From Vibrio agarivorans (lineage in GTDB: Bacteria; Pseudomonadota; Gammaproteobacteria; Enterobacterales; Vibrionaceae), in NCBI RefSeq assembly GCF_030409635.1, contig NZ_JAUFQF010000002.1, positions 124,001-188,000 on the forward strand: 64,000 bases of DNA, in the 5' to 3' direction. Every line of letters begins with the position of its first letter. The stretch's first letter is position 1. Both the position numbers and the translations under genes were made by a program. This document shows positions 37,475 through 45,935 of the stretch, in pieces. The notes beneath the pieces are model-generated. The model worked only from the letters and a program-made list of their open reading frames with translations, was not told the origin of the DNA and searched no databases.

Positions 37475-38089
37475 TTATTTCGCCACCCACTCAGTTTCAA
37501 TCAAAGTCTTATCCCCTTGCTTGAGGCGAACTAAAAACACATCACCCTCATGCACCACACCAACGCCGCTTGGGGTGCCGGTCATGATGACATCGTTGTC
37601 TTGTAGTGTGGTGTAGGTTTGCAGTTCAGAAAGAATCGTCAGGGGTGGGTAGAGCATTTGACTGACGTGGCCACGTTGAACGCGAACGCAGTTGATGAAT
37701 AGCTCGATGCTCAACTCTGAGATATCGATATTTTCAAGTGAGATAAAGCGACTAAACACAGCAGAGCCGTCAAACGCTTTGGCGCGCTCCCAAGGTAGGC
37801 CTTTGTGTTTAAGTTTGGCTTGCAGTTCGCGCTTGGTGAGATCAAGGCCTACACCCACCGCTGAAAGCTGTTTGTTTTGAACCATAAAGCAGATTTCAGC
37901 TTCATAGTGCAACGGCTCTTGGTGATACGAACGCAGCTCTTGAGTGATCGCTGAGCAAGGCTTGCTAAACACCACCATCTCATCGGGAATTGAATTGCCT
38001 AGCTCTTTGATGTGCTCCACATAGTTGCGACCCACACAGAGAATTTTACTCGGCTGGATTAACTGCTCTCCATAGCGAATTGATGTCAT
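37475..38089 (-). CDS. Fumarylacetoacetate-hydrolase family protein
   Basis: The 204-residue soluble enzyme belongs to the FAH superfamily (YcgM-like, close to the short 219-residue members). The conserved core is visible as KILCVGRNYVEHIKELGN near the N-terminus. The metal-binding acidic pattern is LHYEAEICFMV, followed by DLTKRELQAKLKHKGLPW and GTPSGVGVV. Members cleave C-C bonds in diketo acids or act as oxaloacetate decarboxylase/acylpyruvase; substrate not determinable here. It stands alone between two heptamer tandem arrays. Confidence 0.85.
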   Translation of the reverse strand: MTSIRYGEQLIQPSKILCVGRNYVEHIKELGNSIPDEMVVFSKPCSAITQELRSYHQEPLHYEAEICFMVQNKQLSAVGVGLDLTKRELQAKLKHKGLPWERAKAFDGSAVFSRFISLENIDISELSIELFINCVRVQRGHVSQMLYPPLTILSELQTYTTLQDNDVIMTGTPSGVGVVHEGDVFLVRLKQGDKTLIETEWVAK

Positions 38090-38260
38090 TTCCTTGGCTT
38101 ACCTTATGAAAAGTGGAAAGCGTAGTTTAATGATTTTTGGTGTCATTTCAGTGAAGTTGTGGGCAGAAATTGGAAATATTTTGGGGAGTTTGGGTTAAGG
38201 TTTTCTGGGAGATGGTCGTGCGATGGTTGGAGGGCGCTTCGCTTGAAGGCGAGAGAATCG

Positions 38261-38414
38261 AGAGTTCAGAGTTCAGAGTTCAGAGTTCAGAGTTCAGAGT
38301 TCAGAGTTCAGAGTTCAGAGTTCAGAGTTCAGAGTTCAGAGTTCAGAGTTCAGAGTTCAGAGTTCAGAGTTCAGAGTTCAGAGTTCAGAGTTCAGAGTTC
38401 AGAGTTCAGAGTTC
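38261..38414. repeat. Heptanucleotide tandem array, 22 copies of AGAGTTC
   Basis: Twenty-two consecutive perfect 7-bp units occupy 154 bp, with a partial unit (AGAGT) after them. Because 7 is not a multiple of 3, every frame encodes the same heptapeptide cycle and remains open. Confidence 0.95.
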
Positions 38415-38458
38415 AGAGTCTTGTGAGCATTTGCTGCGGAGTCAATACCAAAATCTGG

Positions 38459-38484
38459 GTCATCCTGAATTCATTTCAGGATCT
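38459..38484 (+). repeat. 26-bp imperfect palindromic repeat, copy 1
   Basis: The unit reads GTCATCCTGAA..TTCAGGATCT. Its arms CCTGAA/TTCAGG pair around a short AT-rich centre. It is the same element as at 38525-38550 (opposite orientation) and 49475-49500. Confidence 0.7.
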
Positions 38485-38524
38485 ACTCACAACACGCGCG
38501 AAAGCCAAACCACTCTCCCAAACT

Positions 38525-38550
38525 AGATGCTGAAATAAATTCAGCATGAC
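38525..38550 (-). repeat. 26-bp imperfect palindromic repeat, copy 2 (inverted)
   Basis: On the minus strand it reads GTCATGCTGAA..TTCAGCATCT, differing from copy 1 by compensating changes in the arms (CCTGAA/TTCAGG to GCTGAA/TTCAGC). It forms an inverted pair with copy 1, 40 bp apart. Confidence 0.7.
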
Positions 38551-38594
38551 ACTCGCTGTGACATTCGCAGTAATTCTCCGTTCCCAGAACAAAC

Positions 38595-38627
38595 AAAAAC
38601 GGAGCAGGTTTCCCCACTCCGTTTTTT
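38595..38627 (-). terminator. Terminator of the first porin gene
   Basis: AAAACGGAG (38596-38604) pairs with CTCCGTTTT (38617-38625). On the minus strand it is followed by GTTTTTG. It lies 30 bp beyond the porin stop. Confidence 0.78.
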
Positions 38628-38658
38628 AAACAATCTTGCGATTCGTTATGCTACCTGA

Positions 38659-39711
38659 TTATAGGTAGAAACGAGCACCGATTGTCCATTGGTCGTTAGT
38701 CTTAGAAGAGTATTGACCAGACTTATCATCATTTAGGTCAAACTGGTAACCAGTGAAACCAACGATGTTAGGAGCGAAATTGTATTCAACTTGAAGAGCT
38801 AACTCTTCACGCTCAGTCTCTTTAGAATAACCTTTGTCTTGAACTTCAACTGTTTCGTAGTTGATGCTGAAGTTTAGGCTGTTTGGAAGTGCGTAAGCAG
38901 CTAGTAGCTCGTATGCATCCACGTCTTGAAGGTTCTTCTCTTCAGACATTTGGTATACACCTGCTAGGTATAGACCGTTACCGTAAGAGCCGTAAGAAGC
39001 TGATACTGCATGGATATCTAGAGCATCTTTCTTAGATACAGTCTCTACATCACCAGTGCTGTATGCGTAACCTAACTTAGCGCCTGCGATAGAGTAAGTA
39101 AGAGCTAACTGTACACGATCATCGTAGTCAAACTCAGCTTCAGCTTTACCTTGCCAAGCTAGACCGAAGTCTAGTGCACCAGCTTCACCAAACTCAAAAC
39201 CGTTACGGTAAGAAACCATTTGGTCTGAACGAGTCTGACCTGTTTTCGCGAAATCTTCACCACGAGTACCACGGTATAGGAAATCGTTCGCAAAAGCGAT
39301 TGGCATATCAGTAAGACCAGCTACGTCGTAGAAAGGTGACCACTGTGTACCAACTACAAAACGACCAACTTCATCGTGAGTAAGACCAACGTAACCAAGA
39401 CGAGTAGAGAAAGAGTTGCCGCCATTAGTTAGGTAGTTAAGAGCCCATTCACCGCGCGCATCCACTGTGTAACCGTTACCTAGGTCTTGAGTAGCTGTAA
39501 AGTTAATACGTGGAGAATTAGCACCAACTTCTGTGTTGCCAGAAGTATTGTAAGCATTGCTCTTCTCTTCACGCTCTGAACCATTAACGTTTACAGAAAC
39601 GTGGCCGCCCATAGAGAAAGTAGTGCCGTCGTTGTTGTATAGTTCAACAGCAACAGCTTGTGTGCCGAATGTTGCAGCTGCGATTGCAATAGCAAGGATA
39701 TTTTTGTTCAT
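38659..39711 (-). CDS. OmpU-like outer-membrane porin
   Basis: This is a general diffusion porin of the Vibrio OmpU type. The signal peptide (MNKNILAIAIAAATFGTQAVA) is followed by the mature start VELYNNDGTTFSMGGHVSV. The rest is alternating amphipathic strands typical of a 16-strand trimeric porin, and the C-terminus QWTIGARFYL ends as BAM substrates do. With the start at 39711 it has 350 residues; an ATG four codons earlier (39723) is less likely. It is divergent from a second porin gene. Which OmpU/OmpN-type porin it is cannot be settled by eye. Confidence 0.88.
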   Translation of the reverse strand: MNKNILAIAIAAATFGTQAVAVELYNNDGTTFSMGGHVSVNVNGSEREEKSNAYNTSGNTEVGANSPRINFTATQDLGNGYTVDARGEWALNYLTNGGNSFSTRLGYVGLTHDEVGRFVVGTQWSPFYDVAGLTDMPIAFANDFLYRGTRGEDFAKTGQTRSDQMVSYRNGFEFGEAGALDFGLAWQGKAEAEFDYDDRVQLALTYSIAGAKLGYAYSTGDVETVSKKDALDIHAVSASYGSYGNGLYLAGVYQMSEEKNLQDVDAYELLAAYALPNSLNFSINYETVEVQDKGYSKETEREELALQVEYNFAPNIVGFTGYQFDLNDDKSGQYSSKTNDQWTIGARFYL

Positions 39712-40355
39712 TTTAAAGTCCATATCTTAATACTTGGTCCCTGACAGTCCGCTAAAAAGGAGAGCAAAGCGCCTTCACTTCATGCCAGTTCGCGAAATGA
39801 TAAACACCTAACACGTTGAATTACTCAAGAATCCATCTTGTGATTGCCAACATGTCCAAGGCAATTAACCAGTGACATCGACTCTACACACGAACATCAT
39901 AAAAGTTCCATAAAACGATCAAAAAGAAGCAAAACCAGAAATCTAAAAAACCTAAAAGCAACAAAATCAAACACTTATAAAAATATAAAAACCTCCTTCT
40001 AGTTGTCAATTTAGAACTAAGTTGACATAGCGCACAAACCGTACGCGATGAAGATCACACTTTTAGATTGAGTTGAGAGTCCAATCTCGCTTTGCGCTAA
40101 CAAATCCGACCACATTAGCGTGCTATAACGCTCAATTTGTAGCCCACCAATTCCGCTAAGTTATTCATTTTCCATAAATATAAATGCCACCAAACTGTCA
40201 TAAAGCAGCCATGAAACTGTCATGCGTGAGCTCTAACTTATGTCGCCAGCACCAGAAGAAATTTGAACTAATCGTATTTTTCACGGTCGAGCCGAATTTC
40301 AATGGGTTAAGTTAATTCGAGCAAGTAAGCTCACTCTTAAAAAAGGTAAATGACA
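39712..40355. other. Divergent spacer between the two porin genes
   Basis: The 644-bp interval has a markedly A-rich stretch at about 39900-40000 and must contain both porin promoters. Enteric or Vibrio porins have long leaders regulated by ToxR, OmpR or small RNAs. I could not identify a definite site. No gene is seen. Confidence 0.4.
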
Positions 40356-41324
40356 ATGAAAACTTCAGCAGTGGCAAGCGCACTACTACTAGCACTAGCT
40401 TCTACTTCAACTGTAGCGGCAACGGTATACAGCAACGATGGTACTGAGCTTTCTATCGGCGGTCGTGTTGAGTTCCGTGGCGATTTCATCGGTGATGCTG
40501 ATGGTGTAGAAGTAGACGGTACTATGTCTGATGCATCACGTATGCGTTTCAACTTTAAAGGTAAGACTGAAATCACTAACGGTCTTTCTGCTTTCGGTGT
40601 TTACGAAGGTGAGCAACGTTTTTCTGAAAACAACATCCGCCAACGTTACATGTACGCTGGTCTAGACACAGAAGTTGGCGCATTCTCTTTCGGTAAGCAA
40701 GACCACGCTTCTGTTATCATTTCTGACCTAACGGACATCACCGAATTCTCTGGTGTTCAGCAAGCGATCGACGCATCAAGCGACAAAGAAGACTCTGTAA
40801 TCGCTTACCGCGGTGGTTTCGACTCAGTCGAAATCCAAGCAACTTACCAAGCGAACTCTGAGAAAGATTCTGACAAGTACAGCCTTGCTGCACTTTACTC
40901 TGCACCATTCGGTCTAGACGCAGGTATCGCATACTCAGGTGGTGACGTTGACGCTGATGAAGATCAAGACCAAGTTCTAATTGGTCTGGGTTACTCTATC
41001 GACAACTTCTATGTTGGTGGTACTTACTCTACTGGTTCTGATGAAAGCGAAGACTTCGATGCATACGAACTTGCAGCAACATACAAATTCACTAAAGAAT
41101 TCACTCTAGCAGCAATGTACACTTACCGTGAGAACGACCCTAAAGGTTCAGCTAAATATGACGACGTAGAAGGTTTTGAACTTGCTGGTTACTACCGCTT
41201 TAATAGCAACTTCCGTATGTACGTTTCTTACTACATGAACCAACTTGATAAAGTAGAAAATAGTGATGATGTACTAGTTGATGCTGAAGACACTCTACGC
41301 CTAGGCGTACGTTACGACTTCTAA
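40356..41324 (+). CDS. Second outer-membrane porin
   Basis: The 322-residue porin of the Gram-negative type has a signal peptide (MKTSAVASALLLALASTSTVAA) and the mature start TVYSNDGTELSIGGRVEF. It has acidic external loops (DEDQDQ, DESEDFD) and the C-terminal aromatic TLRLGVRYDF. It is only distantly similar to the divergent porin next to it. The start is set at 40356, the second of two close ATGs, because AAGG lies about 9 nt upstream. A terminator follows. Confidence 0.88.
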   Translation: MKTSAVASALLLALASTSTVAATVYSNDGTELSIGGRVEFRGDFIGDADGVEVDGTMSDASRMRFNFKGKTEITNGLSAFGVYEGEQRFSENNIRQRYMYAGLDTEVGAFSFGKQDHASVIISDLTDITEFSGVQQAIDASSDKEDSVIAYRGGFDSVEIQATYQANSEKDSDKYSLAALYSAPFGLDAGIAYSGGDVDADEDQDQVLIGLGYSIDNFYVGGTYSTGSDESEDFDAYELAATYKFTKEFTLAAMYTYRENDPKGSAKYDDVEGFELAGYYRFNSNFRMYVSYYMNQLDKVENSDDVLVDAEDTLRLGVRYDF

Positions 41325-41361
41325 TCAGTCCTAACACCGAACATAACTAATTATCCCATCC

Positions 41362-41390
41362 AAAGGCCGAGTTAACCCTCGGCCTTTTTT
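41362..41390 (+). terminator. Terminator of the second porin gene
   Basis: AAAGGCCGAG at 41362-41371 and CTCGGCCTTT at 41378-41387 form a 10-bp perfect stem with a 6-nt loop and a T run. Confidence 0.88.
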
Positions 41391-41507
41391 CATTCCCCCT
41401 CCTCCAACCTTCTTCCTTCAACCTTTCTTTTCCCAAAATTATTTTTGAAAGAATTCCCCCCCAACTTCTTTCCTATACTCTAACAAACGAATAAAAAGGA
41501 TTGAGCC

Positions 41508-42122
41508 ATGACATCACCAATCAAAATTACGCTTTACCGCTGGGCAGGAAGCTGGGGACCATTCAAAGTCAATATTCCATGTGGCGAGTGCACACTGACC
41601 AAAGACATTCTGCAAGATACCTTTGAGACTGAGTTAGATGGCATTCCGATTGAACTTGAGGTCAAAGATTGGTTGTCGCATTGGTGGGAGCCACTTAAAG
41701 CTGGTGGCTGGCATGCACCGATTATCATGGTGGAAGGCAAAATCATCAGCCAAGGCGAGGCATTAAATCGTGGGGTATTGGTTCAATCTGTGATTGTAGA
41801 GTGGACCAAGCGTGATGAAATTCAAGGTAATGTTGTGTTTGGTAAAGCCACCTGCCCTTACTGTGTAAAAGCGAAAAAGGCGCTTGATGAGGCCGGGATA
41901 GAATACACCTATCATGATGTGGTGAAAGACAGCGCGGCACTGTATCGCATGATTCCAGAAGTCAAAGCGATCATTGGAGAGAAAACCCCTGTCACCGTGC
42001 CCCAAATCTGGTTGGATGGTCAATATGTCGGAGGCTTTGATAACCTTGAAAAGCACTTGGTAGATAACACACCGCAAACACCGCCCGACAATATCGTCAA
42101 CCTCGACTCCCGCGCGAGTTAA
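41508..42122 (+). CDS. Two-domain glutaredoxin
   Basis: The 204-residue protein is made of two thioredoxin-like parts. Residues about 1-100 start with ITLYRWAGSWGPF and contain a CGEC pair (about 26-29). Residues about 108-190 are a classical glutaredoxin with CPYC (VVFGKATCPYCVKAKKAL), the TVPQIWLDG cis-proline segment and GGFDNLEKHL. The C-terminal domain should reduce disulfides with glutathione. The N-terminal half is less clear, and its CGEC may be redox-active or bind metal. AAAGGATTGAG precedes the start. Single gene with its own terminator. Confidence 0.8.
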   Translation: MTSPIKITLYRWAGSWGPFKVNIPCGECTLTKDILQDTFETELDGIPIELEVKDWLSHWWEPLKAGGWHAPIIMVEGKIISQGEALNRGVLVQSVIVEWTKRDEIQGNVVFGKATCPYCVKAKKALDEAGIEYTYHDVVKDSAALYRMIPEVKAIIGEKTPVTVPQIWLDGQYVGGFDNLEKHLVDNTPQTPPDNIVNLDSRAS

Positions 42123-42143
42123 ACTCATCACATTCAAGATCAC

Positions 42144-42170
42144 AATACCTGAGAAATCAGGTATTTTTTT
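42144..42170 (+). terminator. Terminator of the glutaredoxin gene
   Basis: AATACCTGA at 42144-42152 and TCAGGTATT at 42157-42165 enclose a GAAA tetraloop, followed by a T run. Confidence 0.85.
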
Positions 42171-42239
42171 CGCTGATAGTTGGGGTAAATATCAACCCTG
42201 GTATCCTATACTGGTTAAAAAGGGACTTAATGAGGCAAA

Positions 42240-43634
42240 GTGTTGGTGAAAAACAATAATAAAAACCAATCCTTAGCGCGCCTATCTGTACTTGTCGTGG
42301 ATGACTGCAACACCACACTACTGCTGTTCAAGCAGCAATTGAAACAGATCGGTGTCACTAAGGTCAGCGTGGCTACCAATTATCAAGACGCACTGCAATC
42401 TGTCGGTGCGCACCGTTATGACATTATCATTCTCGATTACCATCTCGATAAATCAGTGACGGGTAGCCAATTGGCGAGCATCTTCTATCGTCGCAAGCTC
42501 ATCAGTCGCAGCACCGGTTTGCTGTTAGTGTCAGGGGATACCAGTCAAGAAGCGGTACTTACAGGCTTATCTGGGCATGTGCCACACTTTATGAAAAAGC
42601 CCTTCCAGCCGAGCGATCTGGCTAAGCGCCTCGTTCAGGTGTATCTCGATCAGTCAGCATTGAGAAAGCTTGAAGATATTCTGCTGCAGGTCGAGAGCTT
42701 TGATGAGTTAGGCTTAGTCAATATCGTGGCAAAAGCTCCGACACCTATTTTGGCAGAATCGTACGTGTTGCAAACCCTGATAAAGCAAGCGCGCTGGGAT
42801 TGTTTAAGCCAATGGCTGTCGCACTCACCCACAACTGTCCATGTACAAAAGCTCATCGCTAAAGCCCAACTGCAAGCGCAGCACGGAGAGAAAGCGCGTG
42901 CACTATTGGATATCGAAGATTACATTCGTGACAACCCATTGGCGATTCATGCAATGGATTTGGCCACTCAGTTTTATACTGAAAGCAATAATTTTCACGA
43001 GGCTTTCCACTACGCCAAATTGGCTTTTGATAAAACACCAAGCATCAGTTCAAGAGCCATAGCAGCCGCCCGTTTAGCGACCGAACTGAACAAGTGGGAT
43101 GTGTTACTGGAAATCGGCCGCGCTTATGCGAACTCACTCTCGGTGGCTGATGTGACTTGGATCAGCTCGATGCTGGTCTATGGCAAGTGCTTACAAAATG
43201 CGCTGACTCAAATATTGGCCAGCTCAAAACGCGACAGCTTCGTGCTCTCTATCCAAGAGATTTTTGATATTACCTATCAACGCTTATCTGCCACACAGTG
43301 TCGCTCGATGGACTTATATAAGCAGCTGTTTCTGATTGGCGTGCGCAAAGAGCAGCAACGGCATAAAGAGGCAAAAGCGATTCTGATTCAAACTGTTTTG
43401 CCGTATATCGATGATGTCGCAACTATCCCAACCTGCTTGTTGATTGAGTGCTACTTCCATCTCGATTTTTATCAAGAAGCCTGGTTTGCCGAAAAGGTCT
43501 CGACTGAGATTGAGAACCGTAATCTGTTTGATGATGAAACAGAGGAGTTGCTGCAAGAGTATCGCCGCTACCGGGGTATTCAACCGCAACCAACTAGTGC
43601 CTCACAGGCATTAAGTGTATTGCAAGCCCCATAA
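42240..43634 (+). CDS. Response-regulator receiver domain with TPR-like C-terminal region
   Basis: Residues about 15-130 are a receiver domain with the acidic pair VVDD (about 19-22), the phospho-acceptor Asp in IIILDYHLD, Ser in LLVSGD and the conserved Lys in FMKKPFQP. The remaining 330 residues are helical and repeat-like (EKARALLDIEDYIRDNPLAIHAMDLATQFYTESNNFHEAFHYAKLA), typical of TPR-like solenoids. There is no DNA-binding or enzymatic output, so it may act by protein contact. The start is GTG at 42240, four bases after GAGG. No kinase gene lies beside it. Confidence 0.75.
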   Translation: MLVKNNNKNQSLARLSVLVVDDCNTTLLLFKQQLKQIGVTKVSVATNYQDALQSVGAHRYDIIILDYHLDKSVTGSQLASIFYRRKLISRSTGLLLVSGDTSQEAVLTGLSGHVPHFMKKPFQPSDLAKRLVQVYLDQSALRKLEDILLQVESFDELGLVNIVAKAPTPILAESYVLQTLIKQARWDCLSQWLSHSPTTVHVQKLIAKAQLQAQHGEKARALLDIEDYIRDNPLAIHAMDLATQFYTESNNFHEAFHYAKLAFDKTPSISSRAIAAARLATELNKWDVLLEIGRAYANSLSVADVTWISSMLVYGKCLQNALTQILASSKRDSFVLSIQEIFDITYQRLSATQCRSMDLYKQLFLIGVRKEQQRHKEAKAILIQTVLPYIDDVATIPTCLLIECYFHLDFYQEAWFAEKVSTEIENRNLFDDETEELLQEYRRYRGIQPQPTSASQALSVLQAP

Positions 43635-43642
43635 AAGCAGAA

Positions 43643-43670
43643 AACCCCAAGCGCTTTCACGCTTGGGGTT
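43643..43670. terminator. Hairpin terminator between the receiver-TPR gene and the small minus-strand ORF
   Basis: AACCCCAAGCG at 43643-43653 and CGCTTGGGGTT at 43660-43670 form a perfect 11-bp stem. The T run is on the minus strand (TTTTCTGCTTTT), and the hairpin also follows the plus-strand gene by 8 bp. Confidence 0.75.
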
Positions 43671-43744
43671 CGAATCCTTTAATAATAAAAGAAAGTGAAT
43701 AGAAACTGTCCTCGTTTCGTAACTTTCTTTCATTTTTTCATCAA

Positions 43745-43885
43745 TTACTTAGCAACTTTTTTGATCATACGCTTAAGAAATGATGGTTTCTTTGCTTTGA
43801 CTTTACCCGTCATCGCTTCTTCCATCATCTGTTTTGCCATTAGTTGACCCAAGTATGCTGAACCTAATTCGTTGTGACCCATCAT
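43745..43885 (-). CDS. Small basic 46-residue protein
   Basis: This small ORF starts at ATG 43885 with GAGAGGG 8 nt upstream and encodes 46 residues: MMGHNELGSAYLGQLMAKQM, then a Met-rich helical middle, ending in a lysine-rich basic tail (KPSFLKRMIKKVAK). The stop is at 43745 and a terminator follows at 43643-43670. It has the look of a genuine small protein: good ribosome-binding site, terminator, amphipathic and basic design. Function unknown; the basic C-terminus suggests contact with membrane or nucleic acid (inference). Confidence 0.6.
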   Translation of the reverse strand: MMGHNELGSAYLGQLMAKQMMEEAMTGKVKAKKPSFLKRMIKKVAK

Positions 43886-44085
43886 GGTAGTGCCCTCTCG
43901 CAAAATGTAATTAACTTTCAAAACTGTGGTTATATTAACTTAAATAATGACAAAAACAAGAGGCAAATCACATTTTCATATTCAAAAAGCGTGACATTTC
44001 ATAACCGGCTCGTTTTTATGTAACTAAATTTCATTAGAAGAGGTACTATGACGACACAGGAAAGAAACTAAGGCGATGATTTTAA

Positions 44086-44113
44086 ATAAAAAAAGAAGAC
44101 ACAAGGTCTTCTT
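44086..44113 (-). terminator. Terminator of the yhfA operon
   Basis: AAGAAGAC at 44093-44100 pairs with GTCTTCTT at 44106-44113. On the minus strand it is followed by a T-rich run (from the A run at 44086-44092). It lies 26 bp after the stop of the minus-strand gene. Confidence 0.75.
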
Positions 44114-44138
44114 CTCTTTTCAAAAAGTGAGTTGAAAG

Positions 44139-44489
44139 CTAGCTACGCTTTGGCTGACGGTATGTTTTTCCCGCCATTTGGTAGATATCTTTCACTTTTA
44201 CATCGAACTGGCTATCGAAAAACCAGGCAACGAAGCGAACAATGTCATCACCTTCGTTCATCACATGCTCAACGAACTCTTCGTCGTCACCTTCTTCATT
44301 CGTTTGCACGGTCACATGATAGATACGTTTTTCACCTTCCGCCTCTGCAAGTGCAAATTGCCCAGTCAAAGCTTCTGCAGCAGATGATACCTCTTCATCT
44401 TCCACCTGTTTCAGCGCAGCGAGTGCCGAAGGAAGATCGACTAATGTGCACAGGTGCTTAACCAGTGCTTCAAAATCATTTTGTTGCAT
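44139..44489 (-). CDS. Acidic hypothetical protein coupled to yhfA
   Basis: I do not recognise this 116-residue protein. It has no signal peptide, is strongly acidic in the middle (EVEDEEVSS, TNEEGDDEEF) and has a C-terminal VRFVAWFFDSQFDVKVKDIYQMAGKTYRQPKRS. The start at 44489 (MQQNDFEALV) lies 2 bp after the OsmC-type gene stop, which indicates translation coupling and a shared operon. Function unknown. Confidence 0.6.
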   Translation of the reverse strand: MQQNDFEALVKHLCTLVDLPSALAALKQVEDEEVSSAAEALTGQFALAEAEGEKRIYHVTVQTNEEGDDEEFVEHVMNEGDDIVRFVAWFFDSQFDVKVKDIYQMAGKTYRQPKRS

Positions 44490-44491
44490 AA

Positions 44492-44893
44492 TTACTCTAC
44501 GATCTCCCAAGTGTGGGTCATATTAACCCCTTCACCCAACATCAAACACACTGAGCAGTATTTATCCAAAGAGTCCGCGGCGACTTTTGCCACGATCGCA
44601 GGATCTAGGTTGTCACCTTTTACGGCAAAGTGAATATTCACTGCGGTAAAGATACGTGGCGCGGTTTCGCGGCGCTCTGTGCTCAAGCTCGCCACACACT
44701 CGGTGACGTTTTGGTTGGCTGTTTTCAAGCCGTCAACCACGTCTACGGAGCTACAGCCACCGGCTGCCATAAGCACCATTTCCATTGGGCTTGGCGCAGT
44801 TGCACCACCATTGCCGTCCATCACGACAGAATGACCCGATTGAGAGTGACCAAGGAACTTAAAGCCCTCAATCCATTTTACTTCTGCTTGCAT
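44492..44893 (-). CDS. yhfA: OsmC family protein YhfA
   Basis: This OsmC/Ohr-type protein has 133 residues. It follows E. coli YhfA along its length: KWIEGFKFLGHSQSGHSVVMDGN, then the APSPMEMVLMAAGGCSSVDVV block, then the second conserved Cys in KYCSVCLML and NMTHTWEIV at the end. The two Cys positions are those of the peroxide-reducing family, although YhfA itself has an uncertain substrate. First gene of a two-gene unit. Confidence 0.85.
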   Translation of the reverse strand: MQAEVKWIEGFKFLGHSQSGHSVVMDGNGGATAPSPMEMVLMAAGGCSSVDVVDGLKTANQNVTECVASLSTERRETAPRIFTAVNIHFAVKGDNLDPAIVAKVAADSLDKYCSVCLMLGEGVNMTHTWEIVE

Positions 44894-44909
44894 CTCTGTT
44901 TCTCTTTGC

Positions 44910-45890
44910 CTATTCGCTGTCTGCTGGAAATACGATACCCGTTTGACGGCGAATCTCTGTAATAATTCGGGCTACCTCAAGTGAACGCCTTGTGCAGTGA
45001 GGCACCATCTTTTGGTTCATCACCTGCTGCGCAAACTCGATGGCCTCATAAAGCATGGGATTCTTATCTTGCTCTACGGTTAAATCTTCACGCTTACCAT
45101 CACGACTGATTTTCTCTACTCGCTCTCCATAAGAGATCATGTCCACCAGCACGCTACCATCTTCACCTTGAATTTCGCTTGGTAAAGCACTGCTGCTGGT
45201 TTTGGAGTGAGAAAGCACAACGTTGAAGTTAGGATAGGACAAAATCACATTTCCGCTACCATCGACGCCTGACTCCAGTCGGTGTGCGCTGGCGTGAATA
45301 CTATCAGGTGCGCCAAATAATTCCACTGCTGCGCCAACACAGTAGAAGCCGATATCCATAATCGAGCCATTAGAAAACGCAGGATTAAAGGTGTTTGGCT
45401 GCTCGCCATTGAGGTATTTTTGATAACGCGATGAGTATTGGCAGTAACTAATATGCGCAAGGCGTATGCGGCCAATGTCTTGCATTGCTTGACGCGCCAC
45501 TTTGAAATTTGGGGTGTGAGGCGACATAAAAGCCTCAAACAGCACCACGTTGTGCTGTCGGGCGATCTCAAACATGCGTGTGGCGAGTGCCACATTCGAG
45601 GCCATCGGTTTTTCAACAATCACATGCTTTCCCGCTTGCATCATTTGAATGGCTTGCGGACCATGCAATGAGTTCGGACTGGCAATATACACGGCATCAA
45701 CCACCTCGCATTGAGCAAGCTCGTCTAGGTCATCAAAGTAGTGTTCAACTTGATACTTGTCGCCAAAAGCCAGTGCGTTTTCTTGGCGACGCGAGTAGAC
45801 CGCAGTTAAGGCATATTCGCCAGTTTTTAATGCAGCAGCGACAAATTGATCGGAAATCCAGTTTGTTCCAATAACAGCTAAGCGAATCAT
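44910..45890 (-). CDS. Gfo/Idh/MocA-family oxidoreductase
   Basis: The 326-residue NAD(P)-dependent dehydrogenase begins with a Rossmann N-terminus, IRLAVIGTNWISDQFVAAAL. The family signature EKPMASN (about 95) supplies the catalytic Lys. The C-terminal half is the GFO_IDH_MocA alpha/beta domain (SNGSIMDIGFYCVGAAVELFG). Substrate is typically a sugar or inositol derivative and cannot be named here. The start at 45890 (ATG after AAGGAAGAGTG) is preferred over the adjacent GTG. The gap to yhfA is 16 bp, so it may lead that operon. Confidence 0.85.
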   Translation of the reverse strand: MIRLAVIGTNWISDQFVAAALKTGEYALTAVYSRRQENALAFGDKYQVEHYFDDLDELAQCEVVDAVYIASPNSLHGPQAIQMMQAGKHVIVEKPMASNVALATRMFEIARQHNVVLFEAFMSPHTPNFKVARQAMQDIGRIRLAHISYCQYSSRYQKYLNGEQPNTFNPAFSNGSIMDIGFYCVGAAVELFGAPDSIHASAHRLESGVDGSGNVILSYPNFNVVLSHSKTSSSALPSEIQGEDGSVLVDMISYGERVEKISRDGKREDLTVEQDKNPMLYEAIEFAQQVMNQKMVPHCTRRSLEVARIITEIRRQTGIVFPADSE

Positions 45891-45935
45891 CACTCTTCCT
45901 TGTGTTTGTTGATGTGGCTGAGGAGTTAGTTTTTG

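Larger units (their letters stand above)
38090..38658. other. Repeat-rich intergenic region
   Basis: The 569-bp interval holds a 22-copy heptamer array (38261-38414), two inverted copies of a 26-bp palindromic element (38459-38484, 38525-38550) and the porin terminator (38595-38627). Open frames crossing the array are by-products of the repeat. Confidence 0.7.

Noticed and set aside
38159..38533. Open frames through the AGAGTTC array encoding heptapeptide repeats
   Set aside because: A 7-bp perfect array keeps all frames open; there is no ribosome-binding site or flanking coding signal.
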